From Acidobacteriota bacterium (GTDB lineage: Bacteria; Acidobacteriota; Thermoanaerobaculia; UBA5066): a DNA stretch of 64,000 nt. The DNA is taken from the NCBI GenBank assembly GCA_029781975.1, contig JAKOVQ010000021.1, positions 1-64,000 of the forward strand, in the 5' to 3' direction. Shown here one piece after another: positions 10,452 through 19,861 of the stretch. Under the pieces are notes generated by a model. The model was not told the DNA's origin. It saw only the letters and a program-made list of their open reading frames with translations, and ran no database searches. The stretch's first letter is position 1; every line of letters begins with the position of its first letter. Made by a program: the position numbers and the translations under genes.

Positions 10452-11306
10452 TCAGCGCCGGGCCGCCGTCTCCATCCGGGCGATCCGCCAGACCCCGTCG
10501 GTGTCGAAGCGCCACTCCGCCACGAACGAGCCGTGCGTCTCGACCACCTTCCCGTCGGGGAGCCGCACGCGCTGGTGGTACGTCCCGCGCTGGTGGGCGA
10601 CGGTGCCGTCGAGCGCGACGGCGTCGGACGTCAGCTCGTTCGACTCCACGTGGAAGGCGACGAACGAACGCAGGTGCGCGAGGATCGCCTCGCGGCCGCG
10701 GATCGGCTCCGGGCCGCCCCCCGCCATCACGCCGTCCTCCTCGAAGAGGGCCGCGATCGCCTCGTGGTCCATCCGGGCCATCAGGCCCGAGTAGCGCTGG
10801 AGGGCCGCCTCCACGTCCTCTCGGCGCGGTGCGAGGAGAGCCTCCCGAATCACTTCTTGCAGGACGAGCGCCGTGCCGTCCCAGCGGTAGGCGTAGACGC
10901 CGGAGACGTTCCCTTCGTCCCTCGTCCCGGTCGCCACGAGGAGCGTGCTGTCGGGACGGTAGTCGATGGCGACGCGGCCGCGGACCGGGTCGCTCGGGTC
11001 CGCCGACCCGCAGGCGAGGGAGAACGGAGGGAGGAAGACTTCGCCGCTCCTAAGATCGAGGACCGCAAACCGGACGCAGCACGCGCCGCAACCCCACTCG
11101 GCCACGCGGAGGTGCCCGGCGAAGTTCGGTGGCGCCTTCGCGGCGCTCCTCAGCTGCGTCCGGTACCGCTTCTCCTCCGCAGTCCGGAGGACGGGCCGCG
11201 CCGGGTGCGCGACCTCCTCGACCGGCACGGAAAATTCCTCGAACCGCGGGCCGGACGGTCCCGAGCCGGCCGCGACCAGGGCGAGGAGAAGCGGGAGGAT
11301 CGCCAA
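10452..11306 (-). CDS. Secreted two-domain protein with a C-terminal SnoaL/NTF2-like domain
   Basis: A 284-residue exported protein. A short signal peptide (MAILPLLLALVAAGSG) precedes a domain at about residues 20-150 with NFAGHLRVAEWGCGACC, a three-Cys cluster seen in a family of uncharacterised secreted proteins. Residues about 160-284 look like a SnoaL/DUF4440 NTF2-fold domain (ALQRYSGLMARMDHEAIAAL; ending DGVWRIARME). The NTF2 part could bind a small molecule or act as an isomerase-like module; no catalytic assignment is possible. The only workable start is TTG 11306, which has GAGG 5 bases upstream. Its start lies 1 base from the stop of the DUF4019 gene, so the two are an operon. Confidence 0.6.
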   Translation of the reverse strand: MAILPLLLALVAAGSGPSGPRFEEFSVPVEEVAHPARPVLRTAEEKRYRTQLRSAAKAPPNFAGHLRVAEWGCGACCVRFAVLDLRSGEVFLPPFSLACGSADPSDPVRGRVAIDYRPDSTLLVATGTRDEGNVSGVYAYRWDGTALVLQEVIREALLAPRREDVEAALQRYSGLMARMDHEAIAALFEEDGVMAGGGPEPIRGREAILAHLRSFVAFHVESNELTSDAVALDGTVAHQRGTYHQRVRLPDGKVVETHGSFVAEWRFDTDGVWRIARMETAARR

Positions 11307-11307
11307 G

Positions 11308-11736
11308 CTACCTCACGAAGTAGCCGGAGACCTTCCAGCTCCCGTCCTTCTCCCTCATCGGCGTGACGGTCTCGATCCGGGCGACCCCGTACGCGAAGTC
11401 CGTGTCGTACTGGATGACGACGTACTCCCCCTCCGGGACGTTGGGGAGCTTCCGGGTGAACGAGGCGTTCTTCAGCTTCCGGGACTTCACGGCGCCCAGC
11501 GACCCGCGCACCTGGTCGACCGCCGCCTCCCACTTCGCCCGCGGCACGGAGCTCCTGAAGAACGCCGCGGCGGCGTCCCAGCTCGCCCCGTACTTCCCGG
11601 CGTCGACGAGGGCCAGCCACGCCTTCGCGGCCTCCTGCGCCTTCCCGACGGCCTCCGACTCCGCGTTCCCGGCGGCCGGGGCCCCCAGGGCTCCCAGGGC
11701 CACGACGAGCGCGCACACGGCGACGGCTCTTCTCAT
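11308..11736 (-). CDS. DUF4019-domain secreted protein
   Basis: A 142-residue exported protein: a signal peptide (about 1-24, ending GAPAAGNAES) followed by one DUF4019 domain, recognised from KAWLALVDAGKYGASWDAA and ending in GSWKVSGYFVR. The family is widespread in environmental Gram-negatives and has no known function. A GGGAGG site precedes the ATG, and a TAGTCT -10-like hexamer lies 18 bases upstream. It is the first gene of a two-gene unit with the SnoaL-like protein. Confidence 0.75.
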   Translation of the reverse strand: MRRAVAVCALVVALGALGAPAAGNAESEAVGKAQEAAKAWLALVDAGKYGASWDAAAAFFRSSVPRAKWEAAVDQVRGSLGAVKSRKLKNASFTRKLPNVPEGEYVVIQYDTDFAYGVARIETVTPMREKDGSWKVSGYFVR

Positions 11737-11754
11737 GACGGCCTCCCGCTCAAC

Positions 11755-11760
11755 AGACTA
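11755..11760 (-). promoter_or_regulatory. -10-like TAGTCT before the DUF4019 gene
   Basis: GGCTAGTCT on the minus strand is followed after 18 bases by ATG, with GGGAGG between. This is a leadered arrangement, unlike the very close -10 boxes elsewhere in the window. No clear -35 is visible. Confidence 0.35.
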
Positions 11761-11774
11761 GCCCACGTCCGCAA

Positions 11775-11836
11775 ATCACGGATCACAGACCTGACCCCAC
11801 CTTGCCCAGCTTGGGGTCAGGTCTGTGATCCGTGAT
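11775..11836. repeat. Perfect 25-bp inverted repeat with a 12-base loop (REP-like)
   Basis: The left arm 11775-11799 (starting ATCACGGATCACAGAC, ending TGACCCCA) is exactly complementary to the right arm 11812-11836; the loop is 11800-11811. It sits between the M16 peptidase terminator and the DUF4019 promoter. There is no T-tract on either side, so a simple intrinsic terminator is unlikely. The AT-richer arms contrast with the surrounding sequence. Such long palindromes containing a GGGGTCAGG core are typical of REP elements moved by stand-alone IS200-like (RAYT) transposases; that comparison is from memory. No transposase lies in this window. Confidence 0.75.
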
Positions 11837-11849
11837 CCAGGGGAGGGGC

Positions 11850-11878
11850 GGGGGCGCGCCCCGAGAGGGCGCGCCCCC
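11850..11878 (-). terminator. Intrinsic terminator hairpin of the M16 peptidase gene
   Basis: A perfect 12-bp stem, 11850-11861 (GGGGGCGCGCCC) against 11867-11878, with loop CGAGA. It begins 6 bases past the stop of the minus-strand peptidase gene. No U-tract follows, as is usual in very GC-rich genomes. Confidence 0.65.
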
Positions 11879-11884
11879 TGGGCG

Positions 11885-14671
11885 CTACTGGACGGGGTTC
11901 CCTTCGGCGTCGAGCCGGACGATCTCGCCGAGGCCGAGGGACCTGACCCCTTCCTCGATCTTCGACCGGTCGCCGACGAGGACGAGGGAGGCCTCGGCCG
12001 GGACGGCGTACTTCCTCGCCGCGGCGTTGGCCGCCTCGAGCGTCACGGCCTTCGCGCCGTCGTACTCGCGCTGGAGCTCGGTCATCGGCAGCCCGGCCGC
12101 CCAGAGCGCCGAGACCTGCTGGGCGATCCGGCCCATGCTCTCGAACTGCTGCGAGTAGCCGCGGGTGCGGGTGGAGCGGGCGTTGTCGATCTCGGCCGGG
12201 GTGATCGGGCGGCCGCCGGCGATCCCCTCGAGCTCCTTGCGGAACTCGACGACCGATTCCTTCGTCTTGTCGGTCTGGACGCCGCCGCTCCCGGCCCACA
12301 GGCCCGCCTGCGACAGGAGCGCGAGGTTCGAGAAGACGCCGTACGAATAGTGCTTGTCCTCGCGGAGGTTGAGGTTGAGGCGCGTCCCGAACCCGCCGCC
12401 GCCGAAGACCGCGTCGGCCAGCTTGAGGGCGTCGTAGTCGGGGGTGGTCCGCCTGGGCGCGGGGAGGATCTCCGAGATCACGGTCTGCGCGGCGTCGGGC
12501 CGGTCGACGAGGTAGATCCTTCCGGCCGGCATCGGCGCCGGGGCGGGGATCTCGACCTTCGGCGGCGCCGCGCCCTTCCACCCGGCGAACGCCTTCTCGG
12601 CGATCGCCTTCGCCTCGTCGAGGGTGACGTCGCCCACCATCACGAGCGCGGCGCCGCCCGGCGTCCAGCGCGAGCGGTGGAAGGCGACGAGGTCGTCGCG
12701 CGTGATCTTCTCGACCGTCGAGGGGAGCCCCTGGACCGGGCGGCCGTAGGGGTGCTGGCGTCCGAAGACGACCATCGGGCTGATCCGCGCCGCCAGGGCG
12801 TTGCCGTTCTTCGCCTGCTGGCCGAGGGCGTCGAGGTGACGCTTCTTCTCCCGGGCGAACTCCTGCTCGGGGAACTGCGGGTTCTCGACGACGTCGGCCA
12901 GGATGCCGAGCGCCGGGACGAGGTTCCCCTTCAGGACCTCGAGCCCCAGGACGGCCGCCTCGCGCCCGGCGTTGCCGGAGAGGCTGGTGCCGAGGTCGCC
13001 GAGGGCGTCCTCGATCTCCAGGGCCTTGCGGGTCTTCGTCCCCATGTCGATGTTGACCATCGTCAGGTGGGCGACGCCGTCCTTCCCGGGCGGGTCGGCC
13101 ACGGCGCCGGCGTGGAGGGCGACCTGCACCGCCACCTTCGGCAGCTCGGGCCGCTCGACGACGAGGAGCTCCATGCCGTTCGACAGCTTCGCGCTCTTCA
13201 CGGTCGGGGCGACGAACGGGCGGTCGGCTCCCATCGAAGGCGCGACCTTCCGGTCGAGGGTGGAGGCCGCCGGCCGGACCGAGGTGTCGGGGCGGAAGCG
13301 GACGAGGACGCGGTTCCTCGTGTCGAGCCACCTCCCGACGGCCTTCTGGACGTCGGCCCGGGTGACGGCGCGGTAGCGCGCGACGTCCTCCTCGAGCTTC
13401 CCCGGGTCGCCGAGGAAGACGTTGTACTGGTTCAGGATGTCGGCCTTGCCGCCGAAGCCGCCGATCCCCTCGAGGGCCGTGACGAAGTCGTACTCCTGCT
13501 TGGCCTTCACCCGCGCGAGCTCCTCGGCGGTGGGGCCGTCCCTGGCCAGGCGGGCAATCTCCGCGGTGACCCCGGCCTCGATCTCCTCGAGGCTCGAGCC
13601 CGGACGGGCCGTGGCGATGACGACGAAGACGCCGGCGATCTCGTCGCCGCTGTTGAACGCGTTCACGTTCGAGCAGAGGGGCTTGTCGTAGACGAGCGCC
13701 TTCTGGAGGCGCGAGGAGAGCCCCTCGGTGAGGATCCGCTGCGCGATGTTGAGCGCCGCGTCGTCCTTCGAGAAGTACTGCGGCGCGGCCCACGCCATGT
13801 ACGTCCGCTCCTGCGGGACCCTGTCGAGGGCCTCGACGACCCTCTCTCCGTTCAGCTCGGCGACGTCCACCTTCGGCCGGTCGAGCGGCGGGCCCGGCGG
13901 GATCGACCCGAAGTACTTCTCGACGAGCTTCTTCGCCTCGGCCGGATCGAAGTCGCCGGTGATCGCGAGCGAGAGGTTCGACGGCGAGTAGTACTTCCGG
14001 AAGAACTCCCTGGCGTCCTCGAGGGTCGCCGCCTGGAGGTCCTCGTGGCTCCCGATGACGGGCCAGCTGTACGGGTGGCCCGCGGGGAAGACGTTCTCCC
14101 AGACGAGCGTGTACCAGCGGCCGTAGGGGGTGTTCTCGAGCCCCTGGCGCCGCTCGTTCCTCACGACCTCTCGCTGCTCGTCGAGCTTGGCCTGGGTGAG
14201 CGCCTCCCCGAGCGTGGCGAGCCGGTCCGACTCGACCCAGAGGAGGAACTCGAGGCTCGACGACGGGACGGTCGCGAAGTAGTTCGTCCGGTCGAAATTG
14301 GTCGTGCCGTTGACGCCCCCCTCGCGCAGGTTGGCGCCCGCCTTCTCCACCTGGGAGAAGTACTCGCCCGGGACGTTCTTCGAGCCCTGGAACATCAGGT
14401 GCTCGAAGAGGTGGGCGAACCCGGTCCGGCCCGGCTTCTCGTTCTTCGAGCCGACGTGGAACCACTGGTTCACGTGGACGATCGGCAGCTTCCGGTCGAC
14501 GTGCAGGATGACCTGCAGGCCGTTCGGGAGCGTGACCTTCTCGAACGCGATCTTCGGGGTGGGGAGGGGGGCGGCGGGGGCCGCCGTCCCCGGCGGGGCG
14601 GGCTTCTGGGCGAGGGCCGCCGTCGCGACGAGTGTCATCGCGGCGGCCACGAGGGGCTTCGTCCGGCGCAT
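11885..14671 (-). CDS. M16 (insulinase/pitrilysin) zinc peptidase, fused active and inactive halves
   Basis: A 928-residue exported protease. A signal peptide (1-21, ending ALAQ) precedes an M16 N-terminal domain with the inverted zinc motif H87LFEH91, then its M16_C partner. A second M16 pair begins near residue 430 (SAKLSNGMELLVVERPELPK). In the second copy the zinc motif position reads HLTMVN, so this half has lost the metal ligands and acts as the non-catalytic partner. Such fused pairs degrade peptides in the periplasm. ATG 14671 is set by a perfect AAAGGAG 5 bases upstream. A 12-bp terminator follows the stop. Confidence 0.92.
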   Translation of the reverse strand: MRRTKPLVAAAMTLVATAALAQKPAPPGTAAPAAPLPTPKIAFEKVTLPNGLQVILHVDRKLPIVHVNQWFHVGSKNEKPGRTGFAHLFEHLMFQGSKNVPGEYFSQVEKAGANLREGGVNGTTNFDRTNYFATVPSSSLEFLLWVESDRLATLGEALTQAKLDEQREVVRNERRQGLENTPYGRWYTLVWENVFPAGHPYSWPVIGSHEDLQAATLEDAREFFRKYYSPSNLSLAITGDFDPAEAKKLVEKYFGSIPPGPPLDRPKVDVAELNGERVVEALDRVPQERTYMAWAAPQYFSKDDAALNIAQRILTEGLSSRLQKALVYDKPLCSNVNAFNSGDEIAGVFVVIATARPGSSLEEIEAGVTAEIARLARDGPTAEELARVKAKQEYDFVTALEGIGGFGGKADILNQYNVFLGDPGKLEEDVARYRAVTRADVQKAVGRWLDTRNRVLVRFRPDTSVRPAASTLDRKVAPSMGADRPFVAPTVKSAKLSNGMELLVVERPELPKVAVQVALHAGAVADPPGKDGVAHLTMVNIDMGTKTRKALEIEDALGDLGTSLSGNAGREAAVLGLEVLKGNLVPALGILADVVENPQFPEQEFAREKKRHLDALGQQAKNGNALAARISPMVVFGRQHPYGRPVQGLPSTVEKITRDDLVAFHRSRWTPGGAALVMVGDVTLDEAKAIAEKAFAGWKGAAPPKVEIPAPAPMPAGRIYLVDRPDAAQTVISEILPAPRRTTPDYDALKLADAVFGGGGFGTRLNLNLREDKHYSYGVFSNLALLSQAGLWAGSGGVQTDKTKESVVEFRKELEGIAGGRPITPAEIDNARSTRTRGYSQQFESMGRIAQQVSALWAAGLPMTELQREYDGAKAVTLEAANAAARKYAVPAEASLVLVGDRSKIEEGVRSLGLGEIVRLDAEGNPVQ

Positions 14672-14802
14672 CGGGACTCCTTTCGAGCGAGCGGATGGAT
14701 GATGGGACGGGTGCGAGGCGACGCCCGGGCAGGCCCCGCCTTCCAAGCACGTCGTACGGAAAGCGGGGAGGCCGGGTTTCGCGGCGCCCCGTCGCCCGGT
14801 CC

Positions 14803-15882
14803 CTACTCCCCCAGGTCGATCTTCCGCTGGATCTCGCCCGGGTTCGTCGCCGCCGCGAGCGTGGCCGCCAGGGTGATCTTCCCGGCCTTTTGGAGCTCGA
14901 GGAGGTGCTGGTCGAAGGTCTGCGTCCCGATCAGGTCGCGCCCCTTCTCCAGGTAGTCGCGCATACCCCCCATCTTCTCGGGGTTGCGGATCATCGACTG
15001 CGCCGAGAAGGTGTTCATCAGGATCTCGGCCGCCAGGACCCGCCCCTTCCCCTCGGCGGAGGGGATCAGCCGCTGCGAGATGGTCGCCTTCAGGGAGTCG
15101 GCCAGGCGCATCCGCGCCGTGTCCTGCCCCTGCGTCGGGAAGACGCCGATGATCCGGCTGATCGTCTGGACCGCGTCGGTCGTGTGGACCGTCCCCATCA
15201 CCAGGAGGCCCGTCTCGGCGGCCTTCAGGGCGATGTCGATCGTCTCGAAGTCGCGCAGCTCGCCGACGAGGATGACGTCCGGGTTCTGGCGCAGGGCGGC
15301 GCGGAGGGCCGAGGCGAAGCTCTCCGTGTCGCTCCCGATCTCGCGCTGGCTCACCCGCGACTTGCGGTCCTCGTGGATGAACTCGATCGGGTCCTCGATG
15401 GTGACGATGTGCCGGGCGCTGGTCGCGTTGATGTGCCCCACCATCGCCGCCAGCGTGGACGACTTGCCGCTCCCGGTGACCCCCGTCACGAGGACGAGGC
15501 CGCGCTCCTCCTCGGCGATCTTCTCGACCGCGGGCGGGAGCCCCAGCTCCGCGAAGGTGGGGATCTCGTACCGGATGACGCGCAGGACGGCGGCGAACGT
15601 CCCCATCTGGCGGTAGAGGTTCACGCGGAACCGGGCCACCCCCTGGACCGCGTACGAGGTGTCCTTCTCGAGCGCGCCCTTGTCCGGGACCGAGGAGCCC
15701 GTGGCCGCGAGGATGTAGCCCGCGACCTTCTCCATGTCGTCGGCCGCGAGCGACGGGCAGCGGACGGGCGTCAGGACCCCGTTGATCCGGACCGCGGGAG
15801 GGGCCCCGGCCTTGAAGTGGACGTCGCTGGCGCCGCCCTTGGCGGCCGCGGCGAGAAGGCGGTCGAACGTGCCGAGGTCCAT
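14803..15882 (-). CDS. pilT: PilT/PilU-type twitching motility ATPase
   Basis: A 359-residue hexameric secretion ATPase that drives type IV pilus retraction from the cytoplasmic face. The N-terminal PAS-like domain (SDVHFKAGAPPAVRINGVL) is followed by the RecA-like domain: Walker A GVTGSGKS 134-141, Asp box with IVTIEDPIEF, Walker B NPDVILVGELRD, and His box TGLLVMGTVHTTDA. The usual PilT C-terminal AIRNLIRE motif is represented only by a divergent MIRNPEKM, and TQTFDQHLLEL follows, so a PilU-like accessory role is possible. It begins one base after the stop of the cyclic-nucleotide-binding gene, so they form one operon. No other pilus genes lie in the window. Confidence 0.88.
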   Translation of the reverse strand: MDLGTFDRLLAAAAKGGASDVHFKAGAPPAVRINGVLTPVRCPSLAADDMEKVAGYILAATGSSVPDKGALEKDTSYAVQGVARFRVNLYRQMGTFAAVLRVIRYEIPTFAELGLPPAVEKIAEEERGLVLVTGVTGSGKSSTLAAMVGHINATSARHIVTIEDPIEFIHEDRKSRVSQREIGSDTESFASALRAALRQNPDVILVGELRDFETIDIALKAAETGLLVMGTVHTTDAVQTISRIIGVFPTQGQDTARMRLADSLKATISQRLIPSAEGKGRVLAAEILMNTFSAQSMIRNPEKMGGMRDYLEKGRDLIGTQTFDQHLLELQKAGKITLAATLAAATNPGEIQRKIDLGE

Positions 15883-15883
15883 C

Positions 15884-16381
15884 TCACTCCCCCGCGTTCA
15901 TCTTCCCGGTCGGCGCGGTCACGAGCCCGTGGAGCCGCCGCAGCTTGTCGGAGAGGGTCCTGCAGAAGGCCTTGTAGACCTTGAGCGCGAGCCCCTGGTC
16001 CCTGGCGAGGAGGTCGTCGAAGGCCTCCCTGGGGAGGACGAAGAGCGTCACCTCGGAAACGGCCGTGACGCGGGCGCTGGTGAGCACCTCGTCGACCAGC
16101 GTCATCTCCCCGAAGAGCTCGCCGGAGCCCATCTGCCCGAGCTCGGTCGCGTGGTCCCCCGCGCCGACGGAGAGGACGCGAACGGTCCCGGAGCGGATGA
16201 CGTAGAGCGCCTGCCCGAGCGCCCCCTGGTCGACGATCGTCTCGCCGGGACGGAACGTCTCGGTCCGCGCGATCGTCCAGAGGCGCATCGTGTCGTCGTA
16301 GTTGAGGCCGCGGAAGATGGCCAGCCGCTGGAAGAGTTCGATCCCAGCGAGCTCGTCGAAGCCCTCGAGTGTGCCGGACAT
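15884..16381 (-). CDS. Cyclic nucleotide-binding domain protein without DNA-binding domain
   Basis: A 165-residue stand-alone cNMP-binding (CAP_ED) domain. The beta-roll and phosphate-binding cassette are visible in GETIVDQGALGQALYVIRSG and in GELFGEMTLVDEVLTSARVT, where the Glu and the (here Ser-Ala) Arg pocket of CRP-type domains lie. C-terminal residues 125-165 are helical, and no helix-turn-helix follows. It probably acts by protein contact. Its start follows a TACCAT hexamer by 10 bases. Only one base separates it from the pilus ATPase gene, so it likely tunes that ATPase in response to cAMP or c-di-GMP-like signals; this is inference. Confidence 0.82.
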   Translation of the reverse strand: MSGTLEGFDELAGIELFQRLAIFRGLNYDDTMRLWTIARTETFRPGETIVDQGALGQALYVIRSGTVRVLSVGAGDHATELGQMGSGELFGEMTLVDEVLTSARVTAVSEVTLFVLPREAFDDLLARDQGLALKVYKAFCRTLSDKLRRLHGLVTAPTGKMNAGE

Positions 16382-16391
16382 GGTGCGCGGG

Positions 16392-16397
16392 ATGGTA
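16392..16397 (-). promoter_or_regulatory. -10-like TACCAT, 10 bases before the cNMP-binding gene
   Basis: GCTACCAT on the minus strand is followed by ten bases and then ATG. No -35 or Shine-Dalgarno site is visible. This would drive the cNMP-pilus ATPase operon as a leaderless or nearly leaderless transcript. Confidence 0.45.
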
Positions 16398-16527
16398 GCA
16401 GAGACCTGGCGCTGACCCGTCGAGCGGCGAGGCGTCGTGCCCCTGCCCCGGGGACCGTCGCGCCCGGTACGCGGGAACCGGACGGAGCCGTCGCGGTCTC
16501 ATCCGGAAAAGCCCGAGGAGGCAGGCG

Positions 16528-17265
16528 ATGTTCGAGACACCCGCGCTCCCCCCGAGCCGTCTTCGCCCCCTGGCCGCGTCGGCGGCGCTCCACCTCGCCC
16601 TCGGAGCCGCCGTGGCGCTCGGCCCGCTGCTGGCGCTCTCCGAGCCCCCGGGCCCGGAGCTTCGCCCCGGCGTCACGTGGCAGCCGCTCCTCCCCCTCCG
16701 ACTCGGTCCGAGCCGCGCCCCCTCGACCGGCGGCCCGCGGGGCGCCCCGCCGCGCGCGCCCTCCCGCGGCCCGTCCCTCCCCCCTCCCCGCCTCCTCGCC
16801 CCCGCCGCCGTCCCGGACGCGCTTCCGCACCCCGCGGCGCCGGCGGACGCCGGGGCCCCCGACGAGGAGGCGCCTGCCGGAGGAGCCTGGGGCGTCGCGG
16901 GCGGCGACCCGGACGCGACGGACGGCGACGGCCCCCCCGGCGGGGACGGCGGTCCGGCCGACGGCCCGATCGACGCGCGGGGCGCCCTTCCCCCCGGCGT
17001 GGTCGCGCCCGTTCCGCTCGAGACCCCGCGTCCCCGCTACCCCGATGCCGCCGTCGCCCTCCGCCAGCAGGGGGTGGTCGTCCTGGACGCCTGGATCGAC
17101 GCCGACGGCACGATCCGGCGGCTCGAGGTGGTCCGGAGCGCCGGACCGCTCCTCGACCGGGCCGCCCTCGACGCGGTCCGTGGGTGGCGCTACCGCCCGG
17201 CGCTCATCGGATCGCGTGCCGTGCCGGTCCTCCTCTCCGTCACCGTCACCTTCGCCCTGAGGTGA
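16528..17265 (+). CDS. TonB-family energy transducer-like protein
   Basis: A 245-residue protein with the TonB layout: a short cytoplasmic start, one membrane helix (about 15-40, AASAALHLALGAAVALGPLL), a long Pro/Gly/Ala-rich periplasmic spacer (about 50-155) and a C-terminal TonB domain (about 160-245: RPRYPDAAVALRQQGVVVLD, LLDRAALDAVRGWRYRPA, and a hydrophobic final strand ending VTVTFALR). It would couple the proton gradient to outer-membrane transport or act as a structural homologue. ExbB/ExbD and receptor genes are not in the window. GAGGAGGCAGGCG directly precedes the ATG. Confidence 0.85.
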   Translation: MFETPALPPSRLRPLAASAALHLALGAAVALGPLLALSEPPGPELRPGVTWQPLLPLRLGPSRAPSTGGPRGAPPRAPSRGPSLPPPRLLAPAAVPDALPHPAAPADAGAPDEEAPAGGAWGVAGGDPDATDGDGPPGGDGGPADGPIDARGALPPGVVAPVPLETPRPRYPDAAVALRQQGVVVLDAWIDADGTIRRLEVVRSAGPLLDRAALDAVRGWRYRPALIGSRAVPVLLSVTVTFALR

Positions 17266-17288
17266 GCCCGGCGCGGGCCGCCGCTCAG
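17257..17288. terminator. Weak bidirectional hairpin between TonB-like gene and its convergent neighbour
   Basis: CTGAG 17257-17261 pairs with CTCAG 17284-17288 around an inner hairpin GCCCG-gcg-CGGGC (17266-17278). The structure has an internal loop, so it is a modest candidate. It spans the stops of both convergent genes. Confidence 0.3.
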
Positions 17289-17731
17289 TGGTAGAGGTTC
17301 TTCCGCTCGGGCGGCGGGAGGCCGGGGGCGTCGAAGCTCCCGGCCTCCCTCGCCCGGGCGAGCCGGCTTTCCACCGCCCCCTTCCAGACGGTCGCCACGC
17401 GCGTCCCCGTCGCGCCGCCCCGGCGTTCCTCGATGGCGCCGGCCTCGCGGTCGAGGACGAGGACCACGGTCGCCCCGGCGTCCGACCACGTGACCGCCAC
17501 CCGCGCCCGTCCGGGGTGCCCGTCCGCCAGGAGGGCGAGGGCGCGGGCGGCCGCTTCGGCCGAAGAGGCCGCCGAGGGTTGGACGAGCGCATCCGGCGGC
17601 GGGGCGAGGATGACGCCGGCCGGCTCGTCGGCCGCGGGCCCCCCGACGTTCGTCAGGTACGCGCGGCCGACGAGGACGAGGGCCAGCGCCCCGCCGGCGA
17701 CCGCGGCCGCGCCGACCAGCCTTCTCCTCAC
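17285..17731 (-). CDS. Hypothetical membrane-anchored protein
   Basis: A 148-residue protein I do not recognise. It starts with a basic stretch and one hydrophobic helix ([20 protein letters not shown]), then a soluble, probably periplasmic domain that could fold as two beta-rich layers ([20 protein letters not shown]) and a polar tail ending KNLYH. The start is taken at GTG 17731 because the basic-hydrophobic pattern begins there; no good ribosome site is visible, so the N-terminus is uncertain. It is divergent from the SUF operon and converges on the TonB-like gene. Confidence 0.5.
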   Translation of the reverse strand: MRRRLVGAAAVAGGALALVLVGRAYLTNVGGPAADEPAGVILAPPPDALVQPSAASSAEAAARALALLADGHPGRARVAVTWSDAGATVVLVLDREAGAIEERRGGATGTRVATVWKGAVESRLARAREAGSFDAPGLPPPERKNLYH

Positions 17732-17790
17732 CGGCCGGATCTTATCGGGGCCGACGGACTCGCCGCGCCGGGAACGGGGGGCGGGAATCC

Positions 17791-17839
17791 TTGACGAGAG
17801 GGTCGATCGGATATACGGTACCCGTGCGGTCCCATATCC
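17791..17839 (+). promoter_or_regulatory. SUF operon promoter with a GGATAT-N19-ATATCC dyad
   Basis: TTGACG at 17791-17796 is followed by an AT-rich ATATACGGT stretch (17811-17819) that can supply the -10. GGATAT at 17809-17814 and ATATCC at 17834-17839 form an inverted repeat overlapping the -10 and likely +1, about 50 bases before the Rrf2 gene. This is a natural place for the Rrf2 protein to repress its own operon. Which bases the protein reads is not known. Confidence 0.45.
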
Positions 17840-17887
17840 CGCCTCGGGACCGCGGGGGGCCGAGAGGGCGGAGGAAGCGCGAGAGAG

Positions 17888-18363
17888 ATGTTCCGGATGA
17901 ACAGGCTGACGGACTACGGGATCGTCCTCCTCACGGCGCTTGCCACGGAGGGGGGGAGCGGGCTGCCCGCCCGCGAGCTGGCGGCCCGGACGGCCCTGCC
18001 CCTCCCGACCGTCGTCAAGCTCCTGAAGCTCCTCGGCCGGGCCGGGCTCCTCGTCTCCCACCGCGGGACGAAGGGGGGCTACTCGCTCGCCCGCCCGGCC
18101 CGGGAGGTCTCGATGGCCGAGGTGATCGAGGCTCTCGAGGGGCCGCTCGGCATCACCGAGTGCCACGTCCCGGAATCGTGCGAGCACGAGAGCCTCTGCC
18201 CGACCCGCCCCAACTGGATGAAGGTCAACCGGGTCCTGCACGACGCGCTGGAGAGGCTCACGCTCGAGGAGATGACCCGCGTGACGGCCCCGAGAGAGCC
18301 CGAGCCCGCGTTCGCCGGCTCCGGGATGCCCGCCCTCCCCACCGCAGCGAGGAGCGTCGTTCG

Positions 18364-18367
<4 letters not shown>
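17888..18367 (+). CDS. Rrf2-family Fe-S-sensing regulator of the SUF operon
   Basis: A 159-residue Rrf2-family repressor or activator. The winged helix is at the N-terminus ([19 protein letters not shown], then [20 protein letters not shown]; wing [13 protein letters not shown]). The cluster-binding cysteines Cys92, Cys98 and Cys104 have the C-X5-C-X5-C spacing of IscR and even the same numbering. It probably senses Fe-S status and controls the downstream suf genes. The stop overlaps the sufB ATG. The C-terminal ~25 residues are Pro/Ala-rich and probably disordered. The family is known as SUF-system regulators (TIGR02944 type). Confidence 0.92.
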
Positions 18368-19809
<1,442 letters not shown>

Positions 19810-19861
19810 GAGGGAACGGAGGAGACGTCCGGGCCGCTCGGCCGGCCGGACGGGAGCGCGC

